Below, in pieces: positions 1 through 6,868 of a DNA stretch of 14,520 nt. The stretch is from CAZADH01 sp964483805. Its GTDB lineage: Bacteria > Muiribacteriota > Ozemobacteria > Ozemobacterales > Ozemobacteraceae. The stretch covers positions 1 to 14,520 of the forward strand of contig CAZADH010000147.1 in assembly GCA_964483805.1 (NCBI GenBank), in the 5' to 3' direction. The notes below the pieces were generated by a model. The model was given only the letters and a program-made list of their open reading frames with translations. It did not search any database and had not been told where the DNA came from. Position numbers and translations under genes: made by a program. Within the stretch, counting starts at the first letter, position 1; every line of letters begins with the position of its first letter.

Positions 1-596
1 CGCTGCGCGTAACGAGCTATCAACATTTCGATGACCGGCACGTTCTGGGCATGATCGGTGACGAGCAGACGGTGGTCGCGAGCAGCCTCGAGCAGCGAGA
101 ACAACTCGCCATCCTCGATCATCATGCCGGATTTGCGATAGGCGGTGAACACCTTCAGGCTGCTCACGCCGCGCTCACGCAGATAAGGCAGGTCGGTGGC
201 GATCTGCGCATCGAAACGGCAGGTCAGGGCATGCATGCTGTAATCGATCAGGCACTTGCCCTCGGCTTCGGCCAGTCGTCGCTCGAGCCCTTCGCGCAGG
301 CCCTCGCCGGGCTTCTGCGTCATGAAATCGATCATCGTCGTCACGCCGCCACAGGCACCGGCTTGCGAGCCCGTGGTGAAATCATCGGCCGAAACCGCGG
401 CCGCGAACGGCAGCGACAGGTGAACGTGCGCGTCGATCACGCCCGGCAACAGCCACAATCCCTCGGCGACGATTTCGCGTTTGCCCTCCAGTCGGTATCC
501 CAGCGCGGCGATGCGCCCGTCGGCCACACCGACGTCGACGGCCCGATGCGTGAAACCGTCACGCACCAACGCCCCTTTGATGACGAGATCGTACAT
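1..596 (-). CDS. Dihydropyrimidinase / D-hydantoinase family amidohydrolase (N-terminal part, cut by window edge)
   Basis: This cytoplasmic, metal-dependent cyclic amidohydrolase is expected to open a hydantoin or dihydropyrimidine ring. About 198 residues are visible and the frame stays open to base 1. The N-terminus MYDLVIKGALVRDG is typical of the family. The first metal-binding motif DAHVHL gives His57 and His59. SSLKVFTAY places the lysine that is carbamylated in the family at Lys148. A later His182 lies in TDHAQN, where hydantoinases usually have HAEN. These spacings agree with the known two-metal site (H-x-H, Lys near 150, His near 183). The ATG at 596 is chosen because AGGAGG lies six bases upstream. 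The gene is divergent from the tetrapyrrole cluster, so it is probably a separate unit. Substrate cannot be told from this half, and dihydroorotase or allantoinase relatives are less likely. Confidence 0.88.
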   Translation of the reverse strand, partial: MYDLVIKGALVRDGFTHRAVDVGVADGRIAALGYRLEGKREIVAEGLWLLPGVIDAHVHLSLPFAAAVSADDFTTGSQAGACGGVTTMIDFMTQKPGEGLREGLERRLAEAEGKCLIDYSMHALTCRFDAQIATDLPYLRERGVSSLKVFTAYRKSGMMIEDGELFSLLEAARDHRLLVTDHAQNVPVIEMLIARYAQ

Positions 597-602
597 TGTC
601 TT

Positions 603-608
603 CCTCCT
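603..608 (-). promoter_or_regulatory. Strong ribosome binding site of the hydantoinase gene
   Basis: The minus strand reads AGGAGG followed by six bases and then ATG at 596. This near-perfect Shine-Dalgarno sequence fixes the start codon of the hydantoinase gene. It is stronger than the sites in front of most plus-strand genes of the window. Confidence 0.8.
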
Positions 609-764
609 GGTTGACCCACAACCGGCCGTTTCGCCCACACCCGCCCGCCACGGATGGCGCAGTGGGCGTTTCGCGCAGTGCAAACGACCCGAGCGCACCG
701 ATGCGCGATGGGCTTCGCCGCCCCCAAAAATCCGTGGCCCGAGACTGGTACTTACCGCCGGACC

Positions 765-773
765 TGGTGTAAC
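765..773 (+). promoter_or_regulatory. Candidate extended -10 promoter element upstream of the hemX-sirC-hemA-hemC unit
   Basis: TGG followed by TGTAAC fits an extended -10 element (four of six matches to TATAAT plus the TGn). No good -35 hexamer is seen upstream. The 261-base divergent gap 597-857 has no convincing gene, so the promoters of both flanking units should lie in it. This is the best plus-strand candidate by eye and remains tentative. Confidence 0.28.
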
Positions 774-811
774 ATGGCAACGATGTTCGATCATAACACG
801 CTTGTCGACAG

Positions 812-827
812 GCCGCGACACCGCGGC
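812..827 (+). other. Perfect 6-bp GC hairpin in the leader of the first tetrapyrrole gene
   Basis: GCCGCG and CGCGGC flank the four-base loop ACAC, about 30 bases before the ATG at 858. No T-run follows, so it does not look like an intrinsic terminator. It could affect translation of the leader, but GC-rich DNA makes such short hairpins common. Confidence 0.3.
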
Positions 828-857
828 GACGCGCGACGCTGACGGTCGGCGGTTCGC

Positions 858-1676
858 ATGCCGTTGACCTCGCCGTTCGCGTTTGGGGTTGCCGGGCTGG
901 CCTATGCGCTTGCCACGGCCACCCGCTTGCGCCATCGTCTCGCCGGCGCCGACGACAGCCAACCGCGGTGGGGTCTCTGGATCCTCGCGTTGGGTCTGCT
1001 GTTGCACGCATTCGGCGTGGCGAACCTCCTGGGCACGACCGGCGACACCCCGACCTGGGCGCGCCTCCAGGCGGTCGCCGCCCTCGCCTCGCTCGTGCTC
1101 GCCGCCGCATGCCTCGGCCTCGAACTGTGGCAGCGTGAGCGCTTCGTCTCGCTGTTCGCCCTGCCCCTGGCCGTGGCCCTGCTGCTGTTCGGCTTCATCA
1201 GCCGCAATCCGGCGACCCTGCCCAACGACATCGGTGGGCTGTGGTTCGGCACCCACGTTCTGATGTCGGTCGCGGGCGAGTGTTTCTTTCTGCTGGCCGC
1301 GGTCGTCTCCGTCGCCTACCTGTTCCAGACGCGGCGTCTCAAGGCCAAAAACCGCCTGCGCGCGATCGGGTTCTTCCCGCCGCTGGCGCGCCTCGACCAC
1401 CTCAATGCCGTCTTCACCCTGGTTGGTTTTGGGCTGTTCTCCGCGGGTCTGCTGCTCGGCGCCGTGGGCTCGCAGCAGGTGTACGGCATCTACTGGCACC
1501 TCGAGCCCAAGCAGAACCTGGCTCTGGTCACCTGGACAATCTTCGCGCTGGCCGTGGGTGGCCGCGCGGCGTTTTCGTGGGGCGGGCCGCGCACCGCGGT
1601 CCTGGCGATTGTCGGCTTCATCCTGTCGCTGATGCTGGCCCTCGTGTCGAGCGGTTGGCATCAGTTCGTGCACTGA
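858..1676 (+). CDS. HemX/CcsA-like cytochrome c assembly membrane protein
   Basis: This integral membrane protein of 272 residues and about eight hydrophobic segments belongs to the CcsA/HemX (cytochrome c assembly) family. That family includes heme-handling CcsA/ResC proteins and HemX, which controls glutamyl-tRNA reductase levels in Bacillus. The segment around residues 131-163 (THVLMSVAGECFFLLAA to FQTRRLK) carries the conserved His133 of the family. YWHLEPKQ at 212-219 matches the W-x-PK motif before the helix LALVTW, and a further histidine sits at SSGWHQF near the C-terminus. The gene stops five bases before the next start and lies two genes upstream of hemA, a frequent arrangement that favours a HemX-like role. 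The ATG at 858 has only a weak ribosome site, so the exact start is less sure than the family. Confidence 0.85.
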   Translation: MPLTSPFAFGVAGLAYALATATRLRHRLAGADDSQPRWGLWILALGLLLHAFGVANLLGTTGDTPTWARLQAVAALASLVLAAACLGLELWQRERFVSLFALPLAVALLLFGFISRNPATLPNDIGGLWFGTHVLMSVAGECFFLLAAVVSVAYLFQTRRLKAKNRLRAIGFFPPLARLDHLNAVFTLVGFGLFSAGLLLGAVGSQQVYGIYWHLEPKQNLALVTWTIFALAVGGRAAFSWGGPRTAVLAIVGFILSLMLALVSSGWHQFVH

Positions 1677-1681
1677 ACACC

Positions 1682-2392
1682 ATGCCCGTTTCACCACCGA
1701 CACGCACGGTCGCGGGGCATTTTCACCCGCTCTTTTTCGATCTGCACGACCGCCGGGTGCTCATCGTCGGTGGTGGTGCATTGGCCACCCGCAAGGGGAT
1801 CGCCCTGGCGGCAGCCGGCGCCCGCATCACCGTCATCGCCCCGCGCATCGCTGGGCCGCTCGCCCGGTGTGCCGACACTGCCATACGGCGTATTGCCACC
1901 ACGGCCGATCTCGACACGGCGCCGCCCCCTGAACTCGTCGTGCTCGCCACCGACGATGCCGCCACACAACGACGACTCCGCGCCGCCTGCCGCCGGCGGC
2001 GACTGTGGTGCAACCAGGGCGACGACCCCGATGCATCCGACTTTGTCACGCCGGTGCGCATCGACCGCCCTCCGTTCACCATCGGTCTGGTGAGCCAGGG
2101 CGCAAGTCCGGCCCTCTCGGCCCTGGTGCGGCGAACCCTCGAAGCCAGCCTCTCACCGGCACTGAGCGAATTGGCCCGGGTTTTTGCCGAACTGCGACCG
2201 CGGGTCAAGGCGTGCTGGCCCGACCAGGCCAAACGTGCGGCATTCTTCCGCCGCTGGGCAAGCGCCGCCACCCTGGCCCGCCTCGAACGCGAGGGCCGCG
2301 CTGCCATCGAACGGGCCATGGCCGCCGAACTCGGCGAAGCCGACGACAAACCGTGTCCGCGTCGGCGCGCCGCGAAGAGGCGCCCGTCATGA
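1682..2392 (+). CDS. sirC: Precorrin-2 dehydrogenase / sirohydrochlorin ferrochelatase-type protein (SirC, CysG N-terminal homologue)
   Basis: This 236-residue protein is homologous to the N-terminal half of CysG and to Met8p/SirC. It oxidises precorrin-2 to sirohydrochlorin with NAD and may also insert iron. VLIVGGGALATRKG at 26-39 is the nucleotide-binding glycine motif, VVLATDD at 88-94 matches the second strand, and WCNQGDD at 111-117 aligns with CysG CNVVD. Asp116 sits where CysG has its essential Asp104. DRPPFTIGLVSQGASPALSALVR matches the dimerisation region, and RAAFFRRWA the C-terminal helical domain. The ATG at 1682 is chosen because the conserved domain begins just after it and the previous gene stops at 1676; the frame extends upstream only as a shadow of that gene. 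Its stop overlaps the hemA start (ATGA), implying translational coupling. Methylase activity is supplied separately by the cobA-hemD fusion. Whether it also chelates iron cannot be judged. Confidence 0.9.
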   Translation: MPVSPPTRTVAGHFHPLFFDLHDRRVLIVGGGALATRKGIALAAAGARITVIAPRIAGPLARCADTAIRRIATTADLDTAPPPELVVLATDDAATQRRLRAACRRRRLWCNQGDDPDASDFVTPVRIDRPPFTIGLVSQGASPALSALVRRTLEASLSPALSELARVFAELRPRVKACWPDQAKRAAFFRRWASAATLARLEREGRAAIERAMAAELGEADDKPCPRRRAAKRRPS

Positions 2393-3699
2393 CCGCCCGC
2401 ATCGCCATGGTCGGCCTCGACTTTCGCACCGCTCCCATCGCGGTCCGCGAGGTTCTCGCGCCCCCAGACCAGTGCCCCACCCTGCCGGTCGCCCCCGACG
2501 TGCAACACGTTGTATTGGCGACCTGCAATCGCATCGAACTCTACTGTTTCGGTGATCCACCGACACGCCAACGACTCTTCAACACCTGGCTTGGCCGCGG
2601 CGCCGAAGACCCGGCCATCACCAGCGCCCTGCAACGACGCGATGGCGCCGATGCGGTTGCCCATCTGTTTCGCGTTGCGGGCGGTCTCGAGTCGATGGTC
2701 CTGGGTGAGTCGCAGGTTTTCGGCCAGGTGAAGGCCGCCTACCAACATGGGGTCGAGTCCGGTACGGTCGGCCCCGAAATGCATCTGCTCTGGCAGAAGG
2801 CCATCGAGGTGGGCAAGCGCATCCGCAGCGAAACGCGCATCGGCGAGAACACGGTCTCGATCGCCTCGACCGCGGTCAACCTGGCGCTGCAGATTTTCGG
2901 CCCGCTCGGCGACTCGACCGCGCTGGTGATCGGCGCCGGCGAGATGGCCACCCTCACCGCGCGCCATCTGCGCAGCCGCGGCATCGGCAAGCTGATCTTC
3001 ACCAACCGCACCCTCGCTCGCGCCGAAGCCCTGGCCGCCGAGTTTGGCGGTCAGGCCCGCGAACTGGGCGACCTGGCCGGCGCGTTGACCGCGGCCGATA
3101 TCGTGATCTCATCGACGGGGGCTCCACGGCCGATTCTCGACCGTTCGGTGCTGGCCGCTCCCCTGGCTGCACGGCCGTACCGACCGATGTTTCTCATCGA
3201 TATTGCCGTACCCCGCGATATTGCAGGCGATTGCGCAGACATGCACAACGTATTTCTCTACAACATCGACGACCTGCAAGGCGTGGTCGACGAGCACCAC
3301 GATCTGCGGCGCCGCGAAGCCCAGCACGCCACGGAGATGGTTGCCGAAGAAGTCGCCCGCTTCGAGGAATTGTCGCGCAGCCGCACGGTCACCCCGTTGA
3401 TTCGTTCATTGCGCGAGCGGGCCGACCGGTTGCGCCGCGATGAGGTCGACCGCTTCCTCCGGCGGTATCAGGCAACGCTGCCACCGGGCACCGCCGAGGC
3501 GGTCATCGATCTGTCGCGCCGGCTGATGGCCAAGTGGCTGCACGCGCCGACGGCCAATCTCAAGGAACTCGGCCCGCTGTCGGCCACCGACCGGCACCGC
3601 CTGGCCGAATTGTTCGGCCTCACCCCCGACGACATCAACGAACCCGATCTGCGCCTGGTTGCCGACTTGCGCTCGCGAGGCGAGCGGGGTCCGGAATGA
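2389..3699 (+). CDS. hemA: Glutamyl-tRNA reductase
   Basis: This cytoplasmic enzyme reduces glutamyl-tRNA(Glu) to glutamate-1-semialdehyde with NADPH, the first committed step of C5-pathway tetrapyrrole synthesis. It has 436 residues, the usual length. VVLATCNRIELY contains the catalytic Cys46 (Cys50 in E. coli). AHLFRVAGGLESMVLGESQ at 91-109 holds the conserved His92 region and the family signature. VIGAGEMATLTARHL at 180-194 is the NADPH-binding domain, and the C-terminal helical dimerisation domain follows from about residue 310. The ATG overlaps the sirC stop as ATGA. A perfect 7-bp hairpin sits in the last codons (3670-3686). Feedback control by heme is known in the family, and a HemX-like protein is encoded two genes upstream, but no operator is visible. 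Using the C5 route argues against an alphaproteobacterial ALAS-type organism. Confidence 0.97.
   Translation: MTARIAMVGLDFRTAPIAVREVLAPPDQCPTLPVAPDVQHVVLATCNRIELYCFGDPPTRQRLFNTWLGRGAEDPAITSALQRRDGADAVAHLFRVAGGLESMVLGESQVFGQVKAAYQHGVESGTVGPEMHLLWQKAIEVGKRIRSETRIGENTVSIASTAVNLALQIFGPLGDSTALVIGAGEMATLTARHLRSRGIGKLIFTNRTLARAEALAAEFGGQARELGDLAGALTAADIVISSTGAPRPILDRSVLAAPLAARPYRPMFLIDIAVPRDIAGDCADMHNVFLYNIDDLQGVVDEHHDLRRREAQHATEMVAEEVARFEELSRSRTVTPLIRSLRERADRLRRDEVDRFLRRYQATLPPGTAEAVIDLSRRLMAKWLHAPTANLKELGPLSATDRHRLAELFGLTPDDINEPDLRLVADLRSRGERGPE
3670..3686 (+). other. GC hairpin at the end of hemA
   Basis: CGCTCGC, loop GAG and GCGAGCG form a perfect 7-bp stem within the last codons of hemA. No T-run follows, so a rho-independent terminator is unlikely. 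It lies just before the 161-base gap to hemC and could mark an RNA processing or pausing point. Confidence 0.35.
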
Positions 3700-3860
3700 A
3701 ACAGGCATGATTTGTCACGTCGACCTCGATATGCCCGTCATCGGCCACAGGTGTCAGCACTGTGTCACCGTCGCATTGGGTGAAGTCCAGCTCCGCAGGC
3801 CGCGAGGAACGGGGACCCAAGCTGCCGTTGGCAAGTTCAATGGTGACCGAGGACAGGTTC

Positions 3861-4829
3861 ATGACATCTTTACAACATAAGACACTGCGCCTGGGCACGC
3901 GCGGCAGCCGGCTTGCGCTCTGGCAGGCCCACCACGTGCGCGACCGGATTCTCGCCGCCCACCCCGATTGCGGCATCGAAATCGTCACCATCAAGACGCT
4001 CGGCGACCAGGTGCGCGACGTGCCGTTGCACCAGGTCGGTGGCCAAGGGCTGTTCATCAAAGAGATCGAGGCGGCCCTGACCGACGGGCGCATCGATATC
4101 GCGGTACACAGCCTGAAAGACGTGCCGCACGCCATGGCCGACGGCCTGGTGCTCGGCGCCATCTCGGCCCGCGAAGACCCACGCGATGCGCTGTTGTCGC
4201 GGAACGGCGCTCCGCTGGCAACGCTGCCGGCCAACGCCTGCATCGGCACCTCCAGTTTGCGGCGGCAGGCGCAACTGTTGCAGGTTCGCCCCGATCTGCG
4301 TTTCACCGCACTGCGTGGCAACGTCGACACGCGTCTGGCCAAACTCAGCAGCGGCGAACTCGACGCGATCGTGCTCGCGACGGCAGGGCTCACCCGCCTG
4401 CAGCACGCGCAGCAGATTACCGAGATTCTCCCCGTCACGACCGTCATCCCGGCGGCCGGCCAAGGGCTGCTGGCCGTGCAGTGCCGGGCCACCGACCTTG
4501 CCCACCTGCGGCCTCTTCTCGACGTCATCGAAGACGCGCGCGGCCGCCTTGCCGCGACCGGCGAGCGCGCGTTCATGACGCGCCTGCTCGGTGGCTGTTC
4601 GCTGCCGATGGCAGTGCATGCCGAACAGCCTGACGCCGACACCCTTGTCTTGCACGCATTTCTCGGCCTGCCCGACGGCACGAAGAAGGTTCGCGAGACC
4701 CGAACGCTGCGCCTGCCAGGATCCGAGCAGGCATCGGCAGCCGTAACCGCGCTGGGTCACGACCTGGCCGACTCGCTGCTCGCCGGCGGCGGCACTGAGA
4801 TCCTGCGCCAGTTGGGCCGGCGCCCATGA
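3861..4829 (+). CDS. hemC: Porphobilinogen deaminase (hydroxymethylbilane synthase)
   Basis: This cytoplasmic enzyme joins four porphobilinogens into hydroxymethylbilane. It has 322 residues from the chosen start. LRLGTRGSRLALWQA at 9-23 is the classical N-terminal motif. VHSLKDVPH at 82-90 contains the catalytic aspartate Asp87. IGTSSLRRQAQLL and LRGNVDTRLAKL carry the cofactor-binding arginines. GGCSLPMAVHAE at 244-255 gives Cys246, which binds the dipyrromethane cofactor. The frame runs upstream to 3762 and also has an ATG at 3840, but GAGGA seven to eight bases before 3861 and the beginning of homology just after it favour 3861. It follows hemA after a 161-base gap without a clear gene. 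hemD does not follow directly; it is supplied by the fusion gene at 6869. Confidence 0.97.
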   Translation: MTSLQHKTLRLGTRGSRLALWQAHHVRDRILAAHPDCGIEIVTIKTLGDQVRDVPLHQVGGQGLFIKEIEAALTDGRIDIAVHSLKDVPHAMADGLVLGAISAREDPRDALLSRNGAPLATLPANACIGTSSLRRQAQLLQVRPDLRFTALRGNVDTRLAKLSSGELDAIVLATAGLTRLQHAQQITEILPVTTVIPAAGQGLLAVQCRATDLAHLRPLLDVIEDARGRLAATGERAFMTRLLGGCSLPMAVHAEQPDADTLVLHAFLGLPDGTKKVRETRTLRLPGSEQASAAVTALGHDLADSLLAGGGTEILRQLGRRP

Positions 4830-4855
4830 AGTGGCGGTGGCGCACCTCGACCGCG

Positions 4856-4864
4856 TGCTATTAT
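4856..4864 (+). promoter_or_regulatory. Candidate extended -10 promoter upstream of the accessory membrane genes
   Basis: TGC directly followed by TATTAT is an extended -10 element with five of six matches to the consensus. It stands out in the GC-rich 106-base gap between hemC and the gene at 4936. No TTGACA-like -35 hexamer is seen at 16-18 bases, which extended -10 promoters tolerate. If real, the accessory genes can be transcribed separately from hemA-hemC. Confidence 0.45.
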
Positions 4865-4935
4865 GCAGAGCAACGGCACGCGAGTTTTGCCGAATTGAAG
4901 AGGCGGCGACGAGTATTGCGCGCCGAGAGAAACCG

Positions 4936-5403
4936 ATGAACAAATCGACCGACGAGACATTCAGTCGCGAGGTTTCGCACTGGGAACTGCTTGCCGACTT
5001 TCGGCCCGACATCATGTTGTGGGTGCTGATCGGCATGCTTGCCTGGCTGTTGTACAGTTTTCCGGCCATGGCCGTGTCATTTAAAGAGATCTTCATGGGC
5101 ATGAAGGTGCAACTGCCGACGACCACCGAGTGGGTCTTGCGCACCGTCGACTTCTGTGAGGCCTGGTGGCCGGCTTACCATGCCATGGCTCTGGCCGCTT
5201 TCACGGCCTGGCTGTCTTTTCCATTCCTGCTGGTCGCCGGCGCCCGCAATCACCGGCGCGGCGGGCCCGCGATGTACGCACGCTTGCAGGTGTCGGTCAC
5301 CCTGACCCTGTCGTTCATGTTTGCCGGCGCGGGCATCACCCTGCTGGTGCTGGTCAAGGCCATTTGGGGGCCGATGTTCAACCTCGTGAACGCGACGCCG
5401 TGA
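4936..5403 (+). CDS. Small membrane protein of unknown function, three membrane segments
   Basis: I do not recognise a named family. The protein has 155 residues with hydrophobic segments at about 27-47, 78-102 and 117-143. The loop and helix FKEIFMGMKVQLPTTTEW to TVDFCEAWW (49-78) resembles the short motif before membrane helices in type II secretion GspF proteins and in many small uncharacterised membrane proteins (roughly F..I(F/Y)..(M/L)...LP..T..(V/L)....DF). That is a resemblance from memory, not a search result. GAGAG nine bases upstream supports the ATG at 4936; a longer frame from 4831 lacks this. It follows hemC after 106 bases with an extended -10 candidate, and its TGA overlaps the GTG start of the next gene, so the two are translationally coupled and likely act together at the membrane. 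Confidence 0.8.
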   Translation: MNKSTDETFSREVSHWELLADFRPDIMLWVLIGMLAWLLYSFPAMAVSFKEIFMGMKVQLPTTTEWVLRTVDFCEAWWPAYHAMALAAFTAWLSFPFLLVAGARNHRRGGPAMYARLQVSVTLTLSFMFAGAGITLLVLVKAIWGPMFNLVNATP

Positions 5404-5867
5404 AGCTGACGCCACTGCGCAATCCGCTGCACCGCAATCGGCGGTTCCGCCCCGGCCTGCTCTACGGTTGCTGCAGTTGCTGCTGCAGTTGTTGCTGCCT
5501 GCTCGCCCCGATCGGCAACTATCTCGCGGTGTGCAGTTCCCATGCGCATGCCGGCAAGGACGCGAGCTTCTGGGTGCACCTGTTGCTCAACATCGTGTCG
5601 TTCGTTGCCCCACCGTTCGCCATCGGGCTGACCGGGGTGGCGTGGCCGATGCTTTACACTGTATTCTCTCCCGTGACGCTGCTGGGAGTCTGGGCTGTCG
5701 CCACCATGGGCATCATGACGTTGACCCAACCCGTCTGGATCTCACCCGACGTCAGCCCTGACCGACGGTTCTCGATCGTGCTCGGGGAGTGGTTCTGGTC
5801 GGTGTTGCTGGTCATTGGGTTCAGCGTCACCTCGGTCGTCGTCTTCGGGTTCTTGATATTGCGTTAG
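5400..5867 (+). CDS. Membrane protein with an extreme cysteine cluster, unknown function
   Basis: I do not recognise this family. The GTG at 5400 overlaps the stop of the previous gene (GTGA), and no better in-frame start lies nearby. The product has 155 residues. A basic N-terminus (HRNRRFRP) precedes LLYGCCSCCCSCCCLLAPIG, in which residues 24-33 hold eight cysteines (24, 25, 27, 28, 29, 31, 32, 33), with another at 45 followed by HAH. Hydrophobic segments lie at about 57-80, 84-110 and 130-153. The Cys cluster comes from a 12-base unit repeated about twice (TGCTGCAGTTGC, 5469-5498). Possible explanations include metal binding, palmitoyl-like modification or redox chemistry; none is shown. 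It is coupled to the gene before it and lies within the tetrapyrrole cluster, which makes metal or heme handling a hypothesis only. Confidence 0.8.
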   Translation: MKLTPLRNPLHRNRRFRPGLLYGCCSCCCSCCCLLAPIGNYLAVCSSHAHAGKDASFWVHLLLNIVSFVAPPFAIGLTGVAWPMLYTVFSPVTLLGVWAVATMGIMTLTQPVWISPDVSPDRRFSIVLGEWFWSVLLVIGFSVTSVVVFGFLILR

Positions 5868-5897
5868 TATGTATTGCGTATTCTTGTCTTCACGTTC

Positions 5898-6797
5898 ATG
5901 AATCGCACGGCCGCATTTCTCGAGCGCCACCGCGTTCTTCTTGCCATCGCAGCAGCACTGACGCTCGTCGTCGCCCTCGCCTTCGCGGCGCTGCCCCGGT
6001 TTCCGTGTTGCCTCGCGGATGACGCATTTCTGCCGGAGCCACGACGCGAGAAGGCCGACGCGGGAGCTTGGCTCCCCTCGCAACGGCCGGCACAGTGGCG
6101 GGACAAGGGGGGCATGACCGATCCGTGGACGGTCGACGGCGTCCGCTGGGGATTGGCGTCCGCCTCGGTTCCAAGTGGCGATCCCGACCTGGCATCCTAT
6201 CGGTTTCTGACAACGACGATCGACCCGACGCGGGTGCGCACCGCTGCGGTTGGCACTTACCACGTGCGCCGCTTTTTCGAGCATGCATTTTTTGTATTTA
6301 CTTTTTCTGACGACGCCGGGTGCCGCACCACCGGAACCAGCACGCGCGCGCTCGTCGTTTCTGCGGAGCCCAAACGCACGGCCGGCCGGCTCAACCCGCT
6401 GGGCGACATGCTGCTGGGGAACCTCGAGCTGTTCTATCTTGTCCAGACCTGGGAAGACCTCAAAGCGTTTACCCAGGCCGTCGGCCACCCACAGATCCGC
6501 ATCTGGCCGCTGCGACTCCCGGACCAAACCGCGGTGCAAGCGCTTCTGGCGCACACCCTCGAGGTAGCGGCCAACCGCGACACGACCGTCGATCGTTTCG
6601 CGCTCTGTTCACACAACTGCGCCACCGCCCTGTTACGCATCTATGCCGGCGCCGCGCCACCGTATCTGGCCAACCGCGTCAACGAAGAGTGGCTCGGCCT
6701 GATCAAGGCCACCCATCCGCGCGATGTTGTCGCCGGCCTGCAGCGGGCCGGAGCCATTGTCGCCACCGAACCCGCAACAACATTGCCGTTCGACTGA
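5898..6797 (+). CDS. DUF4105 / Lnb N-terminal periplasmic-domain protein
   Basis: This 299-residue protein has an N-terminal signal anchor (about residues 12-32) followed by LPRFPCC, so the body should face the periplasm. The central and C-terminal part matches the DUF4105 (Lnb N-terminal periplasmic) pattern: EHAFFVFTFSDD at 128-139 with the conserved His129, LVVSAEPKR, a segment ending LELFYLVQTWEDL, WPLRLPDQTAVQALLAHTL at 203-221, and FALCSHNCATALLRIY at 234-249 with the conserved Asn-Cys-x-Thr motif (Cys241). Biochemical function of this family is poorly defined. The start is uncertain: neither the ATG at 5898 nor an in-frame TTG at 5874 has a ribosome site. A ten-codon frame from 5869 ends in TGA overlapping this ATG, which could couple translation. 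The codons at 6286-6308 are unusually AT-rich and contain one copy of the TGTATTTAC motif. Confidence 0.8.
   Translation: MNRTAAFLERHRVLLAIAAALTLVVALAFAALPRFPCCLADDAFLPEPRREKADAGAWLPSQRPAQWRDKGGMTDPWTVDGVRWGLASASVPSGDPDLASYRFLTTTIDPTRVRTAAVGTYHVRRFFEHAFFVFTFSDDAGCRTTGTSTRALVVSAEPKRTAGRLNPLGDMLLGNLELFYLVQTWEDLKAFTQAVGHPQIRIWPLRLPDQTAVQALLAHTLEVAANRDTTVDRFALCSHNCATALLRIYAGAAPPYLANRVNEEWLGLIKATHPRDVVAGLQRAGAIVATEPATTLPFD
6293..6301 (-). repeat. Copy 1 of the GTAAATACA motif (inside DUF4105 gene)
   Basis: The plus strand reads TGTATTTAC, so GTAAATACA is on the minus strand; with the flanking base it is AGTAAATACA, the same 10-mer as at 12771. It sits in a run of codons ending in A or T that encodes AFFVFTFS. 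Confidence 0.75.
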
Positions 6798-6823
6798 CCC
6801 GGGTTTCACCAACACCGCGAACG

Positions 6824-6832
6824 TGCTATCGT
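6824..6832 (+). promoter_or_regulatory. Candidate extended -10 promoter upstream of cobA-hemD
   Basis: TGC followed by TATCGT gives an extended -10 with four of six matches. Seven bases, TGCTATN-type, are shared with the element at 4856. It lies 36 bases before the start of the fusion gene, in the 71-base gap after the DUF4105 gene. No clear -35 hexamer is present. Confidence 0.33.
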
Positions 6833-6868
6833 AAACCGACCAATGACCAATGCACGGAGTGCACCAAC

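Noticed and set aside
1723..2967. Long minus-strand open frame (414 codons) opposite sirC and hemA
   Set aside because: It is antisense to two clearly conserved genes and its product is Arg/Gly/Ala-rich, as expected of a GC-rich shadow frame.
3707..3880. Plus-strand frame of 57 codons between hemA and hemC
   Set aside because: No ribosome site, it overlaps the hemC start, and its composition is less protein-like than the opposite strand.
3635..4681. Long minus-strand frame opposite hemC
   Set aside because: The part over hemC is low-complexity shadow sequence; only the segment from 3862 downward over the gap looks protein-like and is reported separately as a finding.
5469..5498. Tandem TGCTGCAGTTGC repeat as a mobile or CRISPR-like repeat
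   Set aside because: It is only about two in-frame units inside a coding sequence with no spacers; it is better explained as the source of the Cys cluster.
4830..6868. Accessory genes as a mobile element insertion
   Set aside because: No terminal inverted repeats, target duplications, transposase or integrase are seen, and base composition resembles the flanks.
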